Below, in pieces: positions 34,264 to 46,839 of a stretch of 56,346 bases of DNA (its first letter is position 1; each line of letters starts with the position of its first letter). The stretch is from Selaginella moellendorffii (lineage: Eukaryota > Streptophyta > Lycopodiopsida > Selaginellales > Selaginellaceae). The position numbers and the translations under genes are program-made. The stretch lies in the NCBI RefSeq assembly GCF_000143415.4, contig NW_003314271.1:1198204-1254549 (forward strand), in the 5' to 3' direction. The notes below the pieces were generated by a model, which had not been told where the DNA came from, made no database searches, and saw nothing but the letters and a program-made list of their open reading frames with translations.

Positions 34264-35384
34264 TCCGAGTCCGAAACCGGGACCAAGACCGAGTCCGAGT
34301 CCGAAACCGGGACCGAGACTGAGTCCGAGTTCGATTTCGAGTCCGAGTTCGAGTCCGAATACTAATACAGGCAGTTGGGTGAAAGCCCAAAGCAATCGTC
34401 CCCTAGAGGGGGGGGGGCTGCGGGGGGTTCCAAAAGTATAGTAGGGAGAGTGTGGGGGTTGGAGCCCAGTGGAGCCAGTTTTGCCCAGGAAAGGCTAGTT
34501 TGGTCCAGAAAGGCCATACCCAGTGTTGGGTGATGAGCTGACCACTGGGAAGTCCAAGGCTAGAGTGAACACAAACCGACAAGCGGGGTAGCTTGGTGAA
34601 GTGTTCAAGAGCCGGCTCTAGTTCCCCCGGGAGATCGACTGGCCAATGCTCCTAGTCCAAGGGTGGGTGGCACTACCTACTTGGATACCTGGTGTGGCTC
34701 AAGGGAACCTCGCTCTAAGCCCATGGCTAAAGCACCCAAAAGCAGAAGGCGAGGAGAGTACCCACGAGGCCCGCATAGGGCCACGGTGTTCCGAAATGTT
34801 GCCCCAAAGTCCCAGACTGTGGAAAGGAAAAGGAGTAGCCCTCTGGTGTGGTGACAAAGGATGTGCAGTCACACAGTGAGGAAGTCCCAGAGGATAGTTG
34901 GACTTAGTGGTCGGGCCTGTGGGCCTTGATCCAGTGGCAGTGTTAGTGAACACGGCCATGGATAGGAAGGGACTTGGTGGGGACTGGGAAGGAGACATTG
35001 GGGAATGCTATTCCCCATGACTGCAGGCATCCTGAGGATGCTATAGAGTGGATCTAGGATAGCCACTCATGGATGGATGGCCTAGTCTTTGAGAGACAGG
35101 ATTGTAATGTAGGTGGTGTTGAACCACTGATGTGACCAAGGTGAATGGGCATGGCCTAGCGTAACGGGCTAGTGTGTCGGTGGTACCTTGGGGTGTCGGT
35201 CATGGGATCGGACATGTGGAGCACTTGGACCAAGTGCAAAGGTTGAGTGGCGTGGATGCCATTCTCGGGGCTAGCAAGCCCCAAGTTCTGAATAGGACTT
35301 ATGGAGGTTGTGAATGAGACTCTTCCATGTGGTCGGAGATGCGGTTAAGTGACTAAGGTAGAATGGAAAAATTAGTCGCTTACA
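33726..35384 (+). repeat. 3' LTR (LTR-E)
   Basis: 1659 bp. The minisatellite at 33957-34230 and the 6-bp array to 34358 are longer than in the 5' LTR, while the G-run is much shorter. The rest is nearly identical by eye. Confidence 0.92.
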
Positions 35385-36170
35385 GGTACAAAAAGGTAAC
35401 TAAAATCCATACCCAAGGAACGAATGCGAAGCCTTTGCACTCAAATGTGTACCCACTTAGATCATTGTTTTCATCTCTGCGTATGCAACAAGATTAGTTG
35501 CCTAATCTTATTGGATAGTACTCACCGAGACATATCCTTTGATACCAAATATAGCATACGTGGTTTTTACACTTTATCCTATGGTGTTTTACCATAGGAT
35601 AACACCACGAAGTAGAACTTAAACCCTCCAATGTGCCATGTGTCATATGCCATGTGCCACATGCCACGTGTCCAAAGGATAGTGGAGTGGAACCCGAGTT
35701 TCAGAGCCTTAGGCCACTGAATGAAAAAATGGAGTCAAACTCCCAAGCATGGAGCCTAGGAGCGATGGAACCAAACCACAAAGAAACTCCCGAGTATATA
35801 GCCTAAGGAGCGAAGGGACAGGAGCAGGGAGCGACTTGGAACAATCCTAGAGCATCTAGCATCCCAATGCCAGGACCAACATGCAAAACGGAGCCAAACG
35901 GAGTCTGGCGCTATTTTAGCATACCGATGGCCTAACACGAGGACATGGGTACTCCAGCAACTAGCATGGTGTGGAACTTGGGCTTAGACATAAGCCATAT
36001 ACAAAACAAAGACAGGCATGCAAGCGGGAGCTAGACTATGCTTCAGGTTGGTTGGCCATGCCTGACCTACCCACTATCCCTACTATACATTTGGAACCCC
36101 CCATAGCCCCCCCCCCCCCCCTAGGAACACAAGCTTTGAGCTTTCACCCCAAACTTCCCTTAGTATTATG
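35385..36170 (-). mobile_element. Antisense fragment of the LTR-X family
   Basis: 35558-35760 is the reverse complement of 3217-3436 with moderate divergence, including the hairpin TTATCCTATGGT/ACCATAGGATAA at 35574-35602. Further left on the minus strand, 36059-36162 (with 15 C at 36107-36121) matches the GGGTGAAAGC...G-run...GGTTCCAAAAGTATAGTAGGG block of the long-LTR family. LTR-X and LTR-A to -F therefore share part of their sequence. A TGGTATCAAAG-like primer site lies at about 35540. Confidence 0.55.
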
Positions 36171-38040
36171 AGTTAGTCTCTAGGACAAGCTTGAAACTTA
36201 CTAAATATGGAATGTTTTTAGATTGCGAATTTGGACATGGGATAAACACCATTGTGTTCAGAACAATCTCTACATTTCATAGATATGCCAAATGAGAAAA
36301 TCTGGACACTTTCTATAAATAACATTTGGGACCGAATTGAAACTAATAGAAAGGGCATGATAACGAGGGTGTTTAGCAAACACAGTAAGCTATCATCTAG
36401 TGATATTGAGGAACTAGTCTCAATATGCGAGAGTTTTTGCCAAGCTAGTGCAAAACAGAGCAAAAGAGAACTAAGAGCCAGGCAAAAAATGCCTAGCTAA
36501 AAACATATAGGAGTTCCTACCTTATGTCCATTTGGCTATGTACAGATGATAAGCCCAATAAATTAATATTTGAACAAGAGTAAACTAACATTTAAATAAA
36601 AGGGGCTGATAAAGGGAATCAGCAATACCGACCTCCTACCATCATAGTAGTAAAAAAAGAATATTCGAAAGGACAGCCGACAGATAACTTCCGATACCCG
36701 AAGTCACATTCGTGACAACAATACATCAATGATTAAAGTAACATCAACAGAAGCACCCTACATAGCATCAAAAACTCAATTTAAAGAGAACTTAACCTTA
36801 GAAACAACATTGTTGGATGACAATAATTATGCATCATTTGCAGCTTTGAATAACACACTCCTCAATCAATGACAACATGGCATTGCAAAATTGTTAGAAA
36901 GATTCCCTCTCCACTTTTAGGATAGGGAGTTAAAATTTTAAATGATGATGTTATGTGTTTCTCCCCATGTTAAGGGGTTTCCTTTTCAACATCTAGTGAC
37001 TCCACTAGGGAGGATTAATTCTTAGTCAATCATCCCCTTTGTTCTCTAGTTTTTTTATTGTTTTTCTTGGATTGGGAGAAAATCTGTGAATGATTTAATG
37101 GTGCTAGCACTAAAGAGATCCCAAAGGCAAAGATGAGTATGCCAGACTACAAAATTTATCATGTTATGCCAAAATTCTAGAAAAGCTTTCATAATTTTCT
37201 TTCTTTTTAGACAAGAAACAAGGGTTTTCTTGAGTTTATGCATAGATGATTGATGTTTTTGGGCTATAGAGATCATGATTTATAGATTTTGTCAAGCCTT
37301 AGCATAAAAATTGCTCAATTTAGCTTCCAAAACATGACATTTTCTCTCGTGGTGCAAGTAGTAGTTGGTTTGGAGGGTTATATTTTGCTAATTCTTTTAC
37401 CATCTCAATCTTTCTTAGGCTTTATTAATAGATCTGCTTCTACTCTTTTTGTAAACGGTTTATATGTGTGTTCTAGTTGAGTCTGGATCGTGATGTTTCT
37501 TCCACATTTATTATATTGAATATGGAAAAGTTCTTGTGCAATTCAAGGTAGCATAAAGGGATATTTTCTTACATGGCCAAGTAAATCTTGCAAAAATCTT
37601 TCCAAAGCACTTGATCTCACTATTTACATACCCTACATAATAAGAAACACAATTAGGGTATATACTCTTTAGTTTTCTCAACAAGTTTTAGCAAGATTTT
37701 TATGAGATTTTGAGAGACATGTTGTACATGCTTTCAGGTTCTTTTTGCATTCAATCTTGTCAATTTTCATGTGCCTAATAGAGATTTTGAGTGAGTTTAG
37801 TCCTAGCACAATTGGTTCTTTGTTAAGGAGCTTTTTAAGAGCAAGTTTGGTAATTTCTATGTCTTATCTCTATACTTTGAATGTGTGTCATTATGTTTTA
37901 GTCCATCTCCTTGAGTTGAGAGGCATTTTTGTGGTGTAAAGCCATGTTTCCTTGCATTTGTTTACTATAAAACAAGTTTAGAGTCATTTGGAGTTTTCAA
38001 GTTTTCTTCTTGAGTGTCTAGCAAGAATATCACACCTCTC
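36171..38040. other. No gene recognised
   Basis: AT-rich sequence. One 82-codon plus-strand frame (36252-36500) is hydrophilic and Ser/Lys-rich but unrecognised and has no supporting context. The remainder has dense stops. Confidence 0.35.
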
Positions 38041-40863
38041 CAACAGTTTTTTCTACTCAACTTAGCTCTCTCAGCAAGTACCACGACTGGGCAATTGCAG
38101 AAATCTACACATTTCATGCTTTTGCACACAAGGAATACAAGGTCCTTGGTTCTAAACTAGTGCTTTATATACGTTGGAAGTTCTCTAGGGTCCAACAAGA
38201 GTTGGATTATTATACAGCTCATTTAGAGAGTGAGTCTTCTACTTCTAATATAAATACTAACTTGGGAGATTTGCATAACAACACCTTGACTACAAATTTT
38301 GCTTCAGCTAAAGATCCACCACATCCACTATGACCAAGATGAGCTTCTAACATTTTTGAGCCTTCACTAAGAGCTATGCATTAACGTGACATGGCATGGC
38401 CACCAATTCTATTACCACTTGGAGAAGGAAGAAAAAGACAAGCTCGAGGATTCAAGCTTAGGAAAGTAAACTTGAGAGGTTCAAGGTTAAGATTGTATTC
38501 CTAACCTTGACATGAGTAGTAGAGACTATAAAAGCAGGACTTAGAATGTTTTTAGACTTATCCCTAATACAAAATACATTGCAATACATCGTCATTCTGC
38601 CTATCTCTTTGGCTCCAATGGCAATATCTTACTTACCCACCGCCTTCAAGGGATCAAAGGCGTGGGACTAGCACCTTGAAGCACATGTTCACAGTCTCTA
38701 CTTGGCTTGGCACAAGCAAGTAAGTGCACTCTTCTGGTAGTGTAGTTTTAGATTTAGGGACTAGATTAGATTTGAAACTCCTAGGAAGATCTTGTGTGGA
38801 CGTTTCCTCCCAGTCCAGAGATTTCAAGGAGTTTTCACCACTGATGTTGATGGTATATATTTTAGAGTGAGGAATGGAGTTGTTAGCCTTTGAGCCAAAA
38901 ATTGGAATCTTTATGGATGATCATTTTGTGTCTTTCTATTTATATTGTGCTAACAACAAAATCACCAATAATGCAATGAAGTGTGGGGTATTTGCTCAAT
39001 CAATGCATGGATGCATGAGATGTTGGGTTCTCTCCCTTAAGCTAGAGAAGCATGATTTCAAGGCCTTGGTTATGACCTTCAAGAGCACATTCTTGTAAAA
39101 GATTCTTATGTAGCAACTTGTCCAAGACATATTCCTCTTTTAGCAAGGAGCCAATGAATCAATCATCAACCACATAACATGATTCAAGTCCTAAAAGTTT
39201 TACCTCAACAAACAAGTGACAAAAGAGGAGTCCCTTGGAGTGTCAACCTTTGTGCAAGGCCTCAAGCCCAAGCCCTAGAAAAAAGTGGCCAAGAGACATC
39301 ACTAGCATTGCCACAATGCTTATGCACACATTACAAAGCTTGAGTCAAAGATGTGTCATAAGCTTAGTATCTCATTCATTGAGGAACTCATCCAAGTCTT
39401 TCTTCCAGCTTGTCTTTGCACCTTTACTCATGACATAATGCCCTAACTAGTCATTGAGAAGATACTTATAGCAGTTAAATTGATGTTGTCAGAGTTCAAG
39501 TAGAAGGCAATTCTTCAGCAACAACAAGAGTATCAAATCAAGCTTATAGAGGAAATCCAAGCATTGAGAATGCTTACACAAGAATGTTCTCAGTGACAAC
39601 TACAATGATGTGAGGAATGCAAGGTTGAGACATATAGCACTACTCACTATTGGAGGTTGCATCTAGAATTCTAACCACAATACACAGCATCGCACAAGCA
39701 ATGAGTCTAGCAACAACCATTTGCAAAAAACACAGCTTCATCCTCCACGGATTACAATGAAACACTCTAATAGAGAGCCATTGAGGCACCACTGGCAAAT
39801 GATCATGCATCAATACACTTTGTCACCAATTCCTAAGATTTTGGCAATAACTTGAGACTTCAATGTGTGCTCTAGGTGGTGTGGCTTCCTCTCTAGCTCC
39901 AGACACAGCTCCCATTCAGATCATCAAAGCCATTTTTGCTCTCGATTAGAGCGCATTCATCATCCCAATAATGATTATAGGTGTTGATATGGGGCATTTG
40001 CTAACTCTTGCTCAGCCACAAACATCCTCTCCTAAACATTAGCTTAACAAGTAGACTTTAAGATCAAAGAATATTTAAAGGCTATCCTCAAAACCTTTGT
40101 AAATCACACAATGGCTCTGATGGGGATTTGTTGAGATATTCACATTCTAGTGCATGGGCATGAGTTGATAGCAAACTTCCTCATCATGGATTATGCTACT
40201 TTAGGAGCCTCTACACAAGAGAAGTCAGTCATTCTAGGGAGGCTATGGCTAAATGCAATATCTTACTCCTTTGACTTTGAGAATAGTTAATTGCAGATTG
40301 AGCAAGGAGCTAACCAAGTGATATTCCTTAATGCCAAAAGCCAAATTTTGGCTTCTTAGGATGTGATTCAAGTTATGTCTTTATAGTGATCTAAATCACA
40401 CACCTACATGATAAAGGATCCTTAACCTTTGTGATGCAACATGGTTGATTTCTCTGCACACTAACTAAATAATCTTGTCCCTCAACTTCTCTATCCACTA
40501 TGCATCACCACATTCACTTGGGCTTAAGGAGGCAAAAGATTTAAATGAGATTCTTAAGATTCCAAAAAATGCCTATAACAACTTTAGAAAGTGACCTTTT
40601 TTGTAATATATCAAAAAATTCCACACAATTCTATCAATAAAAGTGATATCTATAACAGTTTTCTAGTAAAAAAAGTGGCTTCTAAACTTATGAAGCACAA
40701 AGCCCATCCAAATGAGGCAAAGATACAACTTTGGCCACCAGAGGAGGCCACTTCAATCAAGCTTGAACTAACATCACCTATATTCGTGTTATTGAGGGAG
40801 TTTGTGGTTGTGGAGCATGATTTTTCTTCCCTTGAAGTTTATATCCACCAAACATTGTATTAA
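38041..40863 (+). pseudogene. Decayed gypsy-type gag/protease relic
   Basis: Plus-strand sequence reads as gag-like protein with a Gln-rich coil (~39500-39570) and then a protease-like end (~40150-40290) containing LIANFLIMDY and VILGRLWLNAISYSFDF, typical of plant gypsy protease C-termini. Many stops interrupt it. A further open 90-codon frame lies at 40591-40863. LTRs were not located. Confidence 0.45.
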
Positions 40864-41559
40864 CCATGTATTTACAAGAAAGTTTTCAAAGCACATATAC
40901 TTTACCATGTGATTTTGTGAGCAACAAGGAGAACATATTTGCAAGGTTGTTTCTAGCTATGAATTTTTCTCTATACCTTCTCTAGCCCTCCACCATGGTA
41001 CACAACACTCTGAAACAACAACTATATAAGGTATATGTGTGCAACAGGCTTATAAATTCTCTATGGGCAAAAGGTGGTGAAAGCAAAAACTTTTCTCCAG
41101 CACCAACATAGCTCTTTTTAGAAGGTTCTCCAGCTTTGTGATATCACACTAGACCTTTCCAACCATAGGATACTAGCCATAGCATCACTTGTAGCATTTG
41201 CAGCATCTTTTCCAATCGTTAACACTTCACTTGATCATTGGATTTTTGCAAGTGCTTTGGAATCTTAAAGACACTTCCTTTTATGTTCTAGGAGCTTCAA
41301 ATGTCCCCACACATAGCCAAACTTTAGGTTAACTTATTATAGCAATGCTAGTTACTTTGAGCCAACACAACATCATACTTTAGAAGGTGACAAGTAGCTT
41401 TTGCAACATCTCTAGCCTCCTTCAAAACTCTTTGGGACCTCCTAGCACAAACTTAATCACCAAAGAAGAGTTTTTTCAACTTCCTATGTTTTGATAAACA
41501 TATATGTACATTCCCTAATATCTCATAGGTACTAATATAAAAACTGGGTGTGCTGCCCT
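40864..41559. other. No gene recognised
   Basis: Between the gypsy relic and the LINE 3' end. AT-rich with no open frame of note; the LINE tail was not clearly seen. Confidence 0.35.
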
Positions 41560-44418
41560 GAACTCAAGCTACCTAGTGAAATTCTCCCTTGTCCAAAGTG
41601 AAATTAAATCTGAAGTAGGAGTGGCTATAGTCATTGTTATCGTACCGAGTCTAGATCCACATCCCCCTTTTATACAGATTGTAGGATCAACTCTAGGTGG
41701 TGCCATCTTCCCTCTGTCTTGGAGGATAGCATGGTATAGTCATACTGCAGCCAGTATAAGTCTCCACCACTCCACCACCATTGTTGATACTCTAACTTGG
41801 ATTTCATCAAAGTGAGCCTGATTACATGCTTCTTACAAGGTCTAGACCACCATTGCCCACCATATTGCCCATCTAACATGACCAAAGGCCTCCCACAAAG
41901 GAGCCCCTATCTCTGCACCGGTTGCATCCCAACAGACTTAGATCCCCCAACTGTGTCATCCCTTGCATCTAATGTGCTATAAGGCCAACCCCTAGGCTAG
42001 ACCTCTCATTCCCTCAAACCAGTGAAAAACATCCCCAATGCGAGTTTCAAAATCTTATATGACTCTTCCATGCTTTAAGGATCTATTGCCACACTTCCTT
42101 CGTTGTATTGCACTCCCACAATGTGTGTCTGTCTTGATCTCGCCATACTCTTTACACTTGTGACTCATCTCATCTTTGGAATTGCTGTCCGATTGAGAGA
42201 ACCAACCATGAAGTAATGTTTACCTTTTCTTGTATGGGTAGTTTCTAAAGTAGCATTGTGTTGTCCACCACTTATTCCACATTGACTCCTTGTGCTATCC
42301 ACTTCTGCCACAGCTTGGGGATCTCCTCTCGTACCTCCTCTCTATATGTCAATAGTCCATTACATGCTTCCTTAACTTTTATGAGAAGAAGCTTTTCACC
42401 CCTCATTGCCATGCAGTAGAGTCCTAGTCCAAGTCCTCCAGTAATTACTAGCACCACTAGAGCAGTGTTCCCTTGCCCTCCAAAAGGATCTATGACTCCA
42501 CCATATCTAGTCTTTTAGGCATCTATCAAAGGACTTGGATCCTCCCATAAACTTCATCATCAATGAAATTTGGCACTTCTTGCATTTCTCCTGTTAAGAG
42601 AAGCATATCTTCTTTGGTGATGCAAAAGGGCCGTCCTAAGTTATGCTCTAATGAAACAACAAACCACACCTTAACATCCCCTTCCTCTCAAGTTGGTGTG
42701 GGTGCTAAGAATGCTCTAGTCCACTTCCCTAGTGGAAGGCATATCATAATTTGTTCCTCCCACTCCATCTTGTGTTGAATTGCCATGAAGTCCCCTGCTT
42801 TAAGGCATTGTCTCAACCACTTGGTCCCTCTTTTAGTGCCATTCACCACCTAGAGCAATTGTAGGATGTTTGGTAGAAGGTTGCATACATCACTTCCATA
42901 GGTTGAAAACTTGTGTTCTCTTATTGTCCACCCTAGGTCTCTATTGATTATCTTGACTAGCTACTTCACGGTTTGGAACCCGTTCAACTACATCTTCCTC
43001 CAAATTATATAGTGTGGCTCCCACCCCAGCATGATCTCTTCCATATGGAACAATGTGTTAAAAAAGAGGGGCTGGTTATGCCACTCCTCAACTCTACTTG
43101 GTAGCACATGCTCCAGTAGAAAAGCTTTCCATAGTCTGTGTATACTTTGAATAAGGTTGCCCCCTTTCACTACTTGCGTCAACCCTTCTGCAAAGAGCTA
43201 CTAGGGATATTCCTCCCAAGATCTAGCCATGTTGTGCTTGGTGCATATCATTAGAAGACTTTGTCGAAACATAAGTTGCCACAGTTGTCTCTCCAGTTGG
43301 AGGCCCATGAGGATGACTTTTTACCTTAGTGCCTTTTCCATATCACTAGGATTGATGATCCCCAACCCCTCTAGGATGTGGGGCCATGCTATGGACTACT
43401 ACGCAACCTAAAGTTCCATGCCATATGTAGGTTCTCACCATTTGTCTCACCTTTTGTAATGTGGCCTCCAACACTAGCCAAATTGAGATGTGATACCAGG
43501 TGCTAGGAAGAATACACTCTTAGCCACTACGATCTTCATTGGGAGTCCTAGCTTCCTTAAGGCCCATTTTTGAATTGCAATCTAAATCCTCTTGATTAGT
43601 GTATCATCCTGCATGGTTGCACTATATTGGACCCCAACTTGGATGCCCAAGTAGTGTGTGTTGTCACCCAAGTGAAACCATTGGAAACCAATCTTCTATC
43701 CCTAGGCCTCGATGCCTAGCTTCCCCCAGTTGATTCCAATTGACTTGTTCCAGTTGATTGCTGCTCCGACCACCATATTGGAAGTCTCCAACTTTACCTT
43801 TGCCATGTTGAGATTTTCTGGAAAGGCAAGTAGAAACAACACTGTGTCATCTGCAAATGCCTTGTCTTACAGCTCCCTTGCCACATCCTGTGTTCCCAGG
43901 TGTTGTAGTCTTTTAGTAGGGAGCATGATGCCCTTGATGTCTCCTCCATTTGCCAGAAAAAAAACCTAGCGCCTCAATGACAATCAGGAACAAGTAAGGG
44001 GTGAGCGGGCAACCTTGTCTCACTAATCGTCCCAATTGGATGCTCAACCTAGACTCCGTGATCTGTCTTGTTGTCCCCCTATATAGCAATGAGATACGAG
44101 CGACTATTGTCGCTGGGATCCCGATCTTCCTCATGCAATCCTCCAAGAAATCCCAATCCACTCTATTATACGCCTTTGCAAAGTTTAGAAGCTATGCCAC
44201 GATCTGCTAGTTCGAGACATTTGCCCACCTTTGAGTGAGTAGGTATGTCCAGATGTTCTCTATAATCTATCTTCCTAGCACAAAACCTGTTTGTTGTTCT
44301 CTAATGATAAGAGGTATAACTAGCTAAAGTTTGATTGCCATCACCTTTACGTAAATCTTGTATGATGTGTTGAGCATGGTGATGGGTCTCCAGTTCCAAA
44401 GCTTCTGGAGGTCTCTAC
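41560..44418 (-). pseudogene. LINE reverse transcriptase palm and C-terminal region
   Basis: NWRPITMLNTSYKIYVKVMA (~44350), LLNFAKAYNRVDW (~44170, Asn where catalytic Asp is expected), RQGCPLTPYLF (43913-44161 frame), AFADDTVLF (~43850, the YADD motif) and INWNKS. TAG stops at 44324, 44267, 44207 and 44192 interrupt one frame. A weak zf-RVT-like stretch (42988-43182) and further fragments continue to about 41670. Confidence 0.8.
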
Positions 44419-44423
44419 ATTTT

Positions 44424-46140
44424 TGTAAGTGACTAATTTTTCCATTCTACTTTAGTCACTTAACCACACCTCCGACCATTTGGAGGAGTCTCATTCAACA
44501 CCTCCATAAGTCCCATTTAGGACTTGGGGCTTGCTATCCCTAAGAATGGCTTCCATGCCACTCAACCTTTGCACTTGGTCCAAGTGCTCCACGTGTCTGA
44601 TCCCATGACTGACACCCCAAGGGACCACCAACATATCAGCCCGTTACGCTAAGCCACGCCCATTCACCTTGGTCATATCAGTGGTCTAACACCACCTGCA
44701 TTGCAATCCCGTCTCTCCAAGACTGGGCCATTCGTCCATGAGTGGTCACCCTAGATCCACTCCTTAGCATCTTTAAGATGCCCACAGACATGGGGAATAG
44801 CCTTCCCCAATATCTCCATTCCAGTCCCTACCAAGTCCCTTTTTGTCCTTGGCCGTGTTCACCAACACTGTCACTAGATCAAGGCCTACGGGCCTGACCA
44901 CTAAATCTCACTATCCTCTAGGACTTCCTCACTATGTGACTGTGTCCTTGGTCACCACACTAGAGGGCTACTCCTCTTCCTTTCCATAGTCTGGGACTTT
45001 GGGACAACATTTCAGAACACCGTGGCCCTACGTGGGCCTCATGGGTACTCTCCCCACCTTCCGCCTTTAGGTGCTCTAGCCATGGGCTTAGAGCGAGGTT
45101 CCGTTAAGCCACGCCAAGTATCCAAGTAGGTAGTGCCACCCACACTTGGACTGGGAGCATTGGCCAGTCGATCTCCCGGGGGAACTAAAGTTGGCTCTTG
45201 AACACTTCACCAAGTTACCCCGCTTGTCGGTCCATATTCACTCTAGTCTTGGACTTCCCAGTGGGCAGCTCATCACCCAACACTGGGTATAGCCTTCCTA
45301 AGCCAAACTGGCCTTTCCTGGCCAAACTGGCTCCACTGCAGTCCTCCCCCTCATTGTACTTTTGGAGCTCACCAAACCCCCCAGGGTCTGGGAGACGAAC
45401 GCTTTGGGCTTTCACCCTCTCAGACTCGAACTCGGGCTCAGTCTCGGTCTTGGCCTCGGCCTAGGTCTCAGTCTCGGTCTCGGCCCCGGTCTCGGTCTCG
45501 GTCCCGGTCTCGGTCTCGACTTCAGACTCCATCTCAAGTCCATCTCGGACTCCATCTCAAGTCCATCTCGGACTCCATCTCAGACTCCATCTCAGGTCCA
45601 TCTCGGACTCCATCTCGAGTCCATCTCGGGTCCATCTCGGACTCCATCTCGGGTCCATCTCGGACTCCATCTCGGACTCCATCTCGGGTCCATCTTGGAT
45701 CTATCTCGGACTCCATCTCAGACTCCATCTCGGGTCCATCTCGGATCCATCTCGGACTCCATCTCAGGTCCATCTCGGATCCATCTCGGACTCCATCTCA
45801 GACTCCATCTCGGACTCCATCTGGGGTCCATCTTGGATCCATCTCGAATCCATCTCGAACTCCATCTCGGACTCCATCTCGGGTCCATCTCGAACTCCAT
45901 CTCGGACTCTTCCACATGTCATGTGTCGGTCCTCTTGTGTCCCTTTTCTAGAGACTCACTTATTTTTCACTTCGTGCTTGTTCCTCGAGCACTTCATTGG
46001 GAGTTCCACTCCCACTCTCGACCTTTTCAAGTCGGAGCTTTTAGTCCAAACGTGTTACGCTCGTTTGGCTTTCGCTTCGGCCACTACCACGTGGCACCCT
46101 TTCGGCTCCACTTTGGGGCCTAGGGATTTTGTGTCTCACA
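44424..46140 (-). mobile_element. LTR-F, solo LTR in the LINE, ATTTT duplications
   Basis: Reverse orientation: TGTGAGACAC at 46140 leftwards to CACTTACA at 44424, 1717 bp. Identical ATTTT lies at 44419-44423 and 46141-46145. The GA-rich minisatellite is at 45414-45912 (written on this strand as GGACTCCATCTC units). The 253-codon plus-strand frame 45362-46123 is repeat translation. The insertion splits the LINE RT, so the LTR is younger than the LINE. Confidence 0.92.
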
Positions 46141-46600
46141 ATTTTGGGATGAGTGCAATCTGTCCCTCTAGTACCTCCTCAGGCAAGGCTCCTATTCACT
46201 GCATACTCCACCACATCTTCAAGAGCATCAAGCCAAGGGCATCCCAGTACTCCTCATAGAATGCCAAGAGGTGGCCGTTTGTGCCTGGCATCTTGTCATT
46301 GCTCAGTTGCTCTAGGGTTTAGTGTAAATCTTCCAGTGAGAAATCTGTCCCCAACAGTTCTAACCACTTGTTGGGCACTCTATTTAGGAGGGAAGCCAAC
46401 ACCTTGCTTGCTACAAGCTTCCTTTCTTGAGTCCATGACTAGGTCGAGTATAGCTTTTGGTAGAACTCCTGAGCAAGCTTTTGCATTCCCTGTGGATCCT
46501 CTACCACATCACCTCCCTCTCCCTACAGTCCTAGTATCGAAGGAGAGTCTATGATTGGTTGAATCCCCTTGTAGAAGGCTTTGTTAAGGAGCCTCTTGTT
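46141..46600 (-). pseudogene. LINE reverse transcriptase, N-terminal part
   Basis: Reads LEQLSNDKMPGTNGHLLAFY, corresponding to the KAPGPDG motif preceding the RT palm. The frame breaks at 46141, where the solo LTR begins, and resumes beyond 44424. Confidence 0.7.
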
Positions 46601-46839
46601 CATTGCCCAATTGTCCTCCATGGTATGAAGTCCAACCATATTCCTTGTCAACTTTTATCTTGTCTAGTGCTTTCCATTTGCTCAAGTTTTGTGTATGTCT
46701 GCCTTGCAAGCCTCACCTCCTTCAAGACTTCCCCTTTAAGTGTTGCCTATCTTTCCCGTAGCTTGGTGGAGCAAACTTGCACTACCGAAACAAGATCTCC
46801 TTTGCATGCTAGTGCTTCTTAGACAAGCTTCAATGCTAT

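Larger units (their letters stand above)
28064..35384 (+). mobile_element. Complete non-autonomous LTR retrotransposon (LARD-like), GGTAC duplications
   Basis: LTRs at 28064-29652 and 33726-35384 begin TGTGAGACAC and end GTCGCTTACA. Identical GGTAC lies at 28059-28063 and 35385-35389. A primer site TGGTATCAGAGC lies at 29656-29667 and a purine tract GGGTGGTGGAGT at 33714-33725. The 4.07-kb interior has no frame above ~105 codons on either strand and no RT, integrase or protease motif. A conserved-looking CLCCDIVSQCHKRKC near 31030-31075 may be a decayed gag knuckle. This fits a large retrotransposon derivative mobilised by another element. Confidence 0.88.

Noticed and set aside
36252-36500. 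Small host gene
   Set aside because: 82 codons with no recognisable domain and no conserved context in repeat-rich DNA; kept only as an unassigned frame.
45362-46123. 253-codon plus-strand frame
   Set aside because: Antisense reading of the solo LTR and its array.
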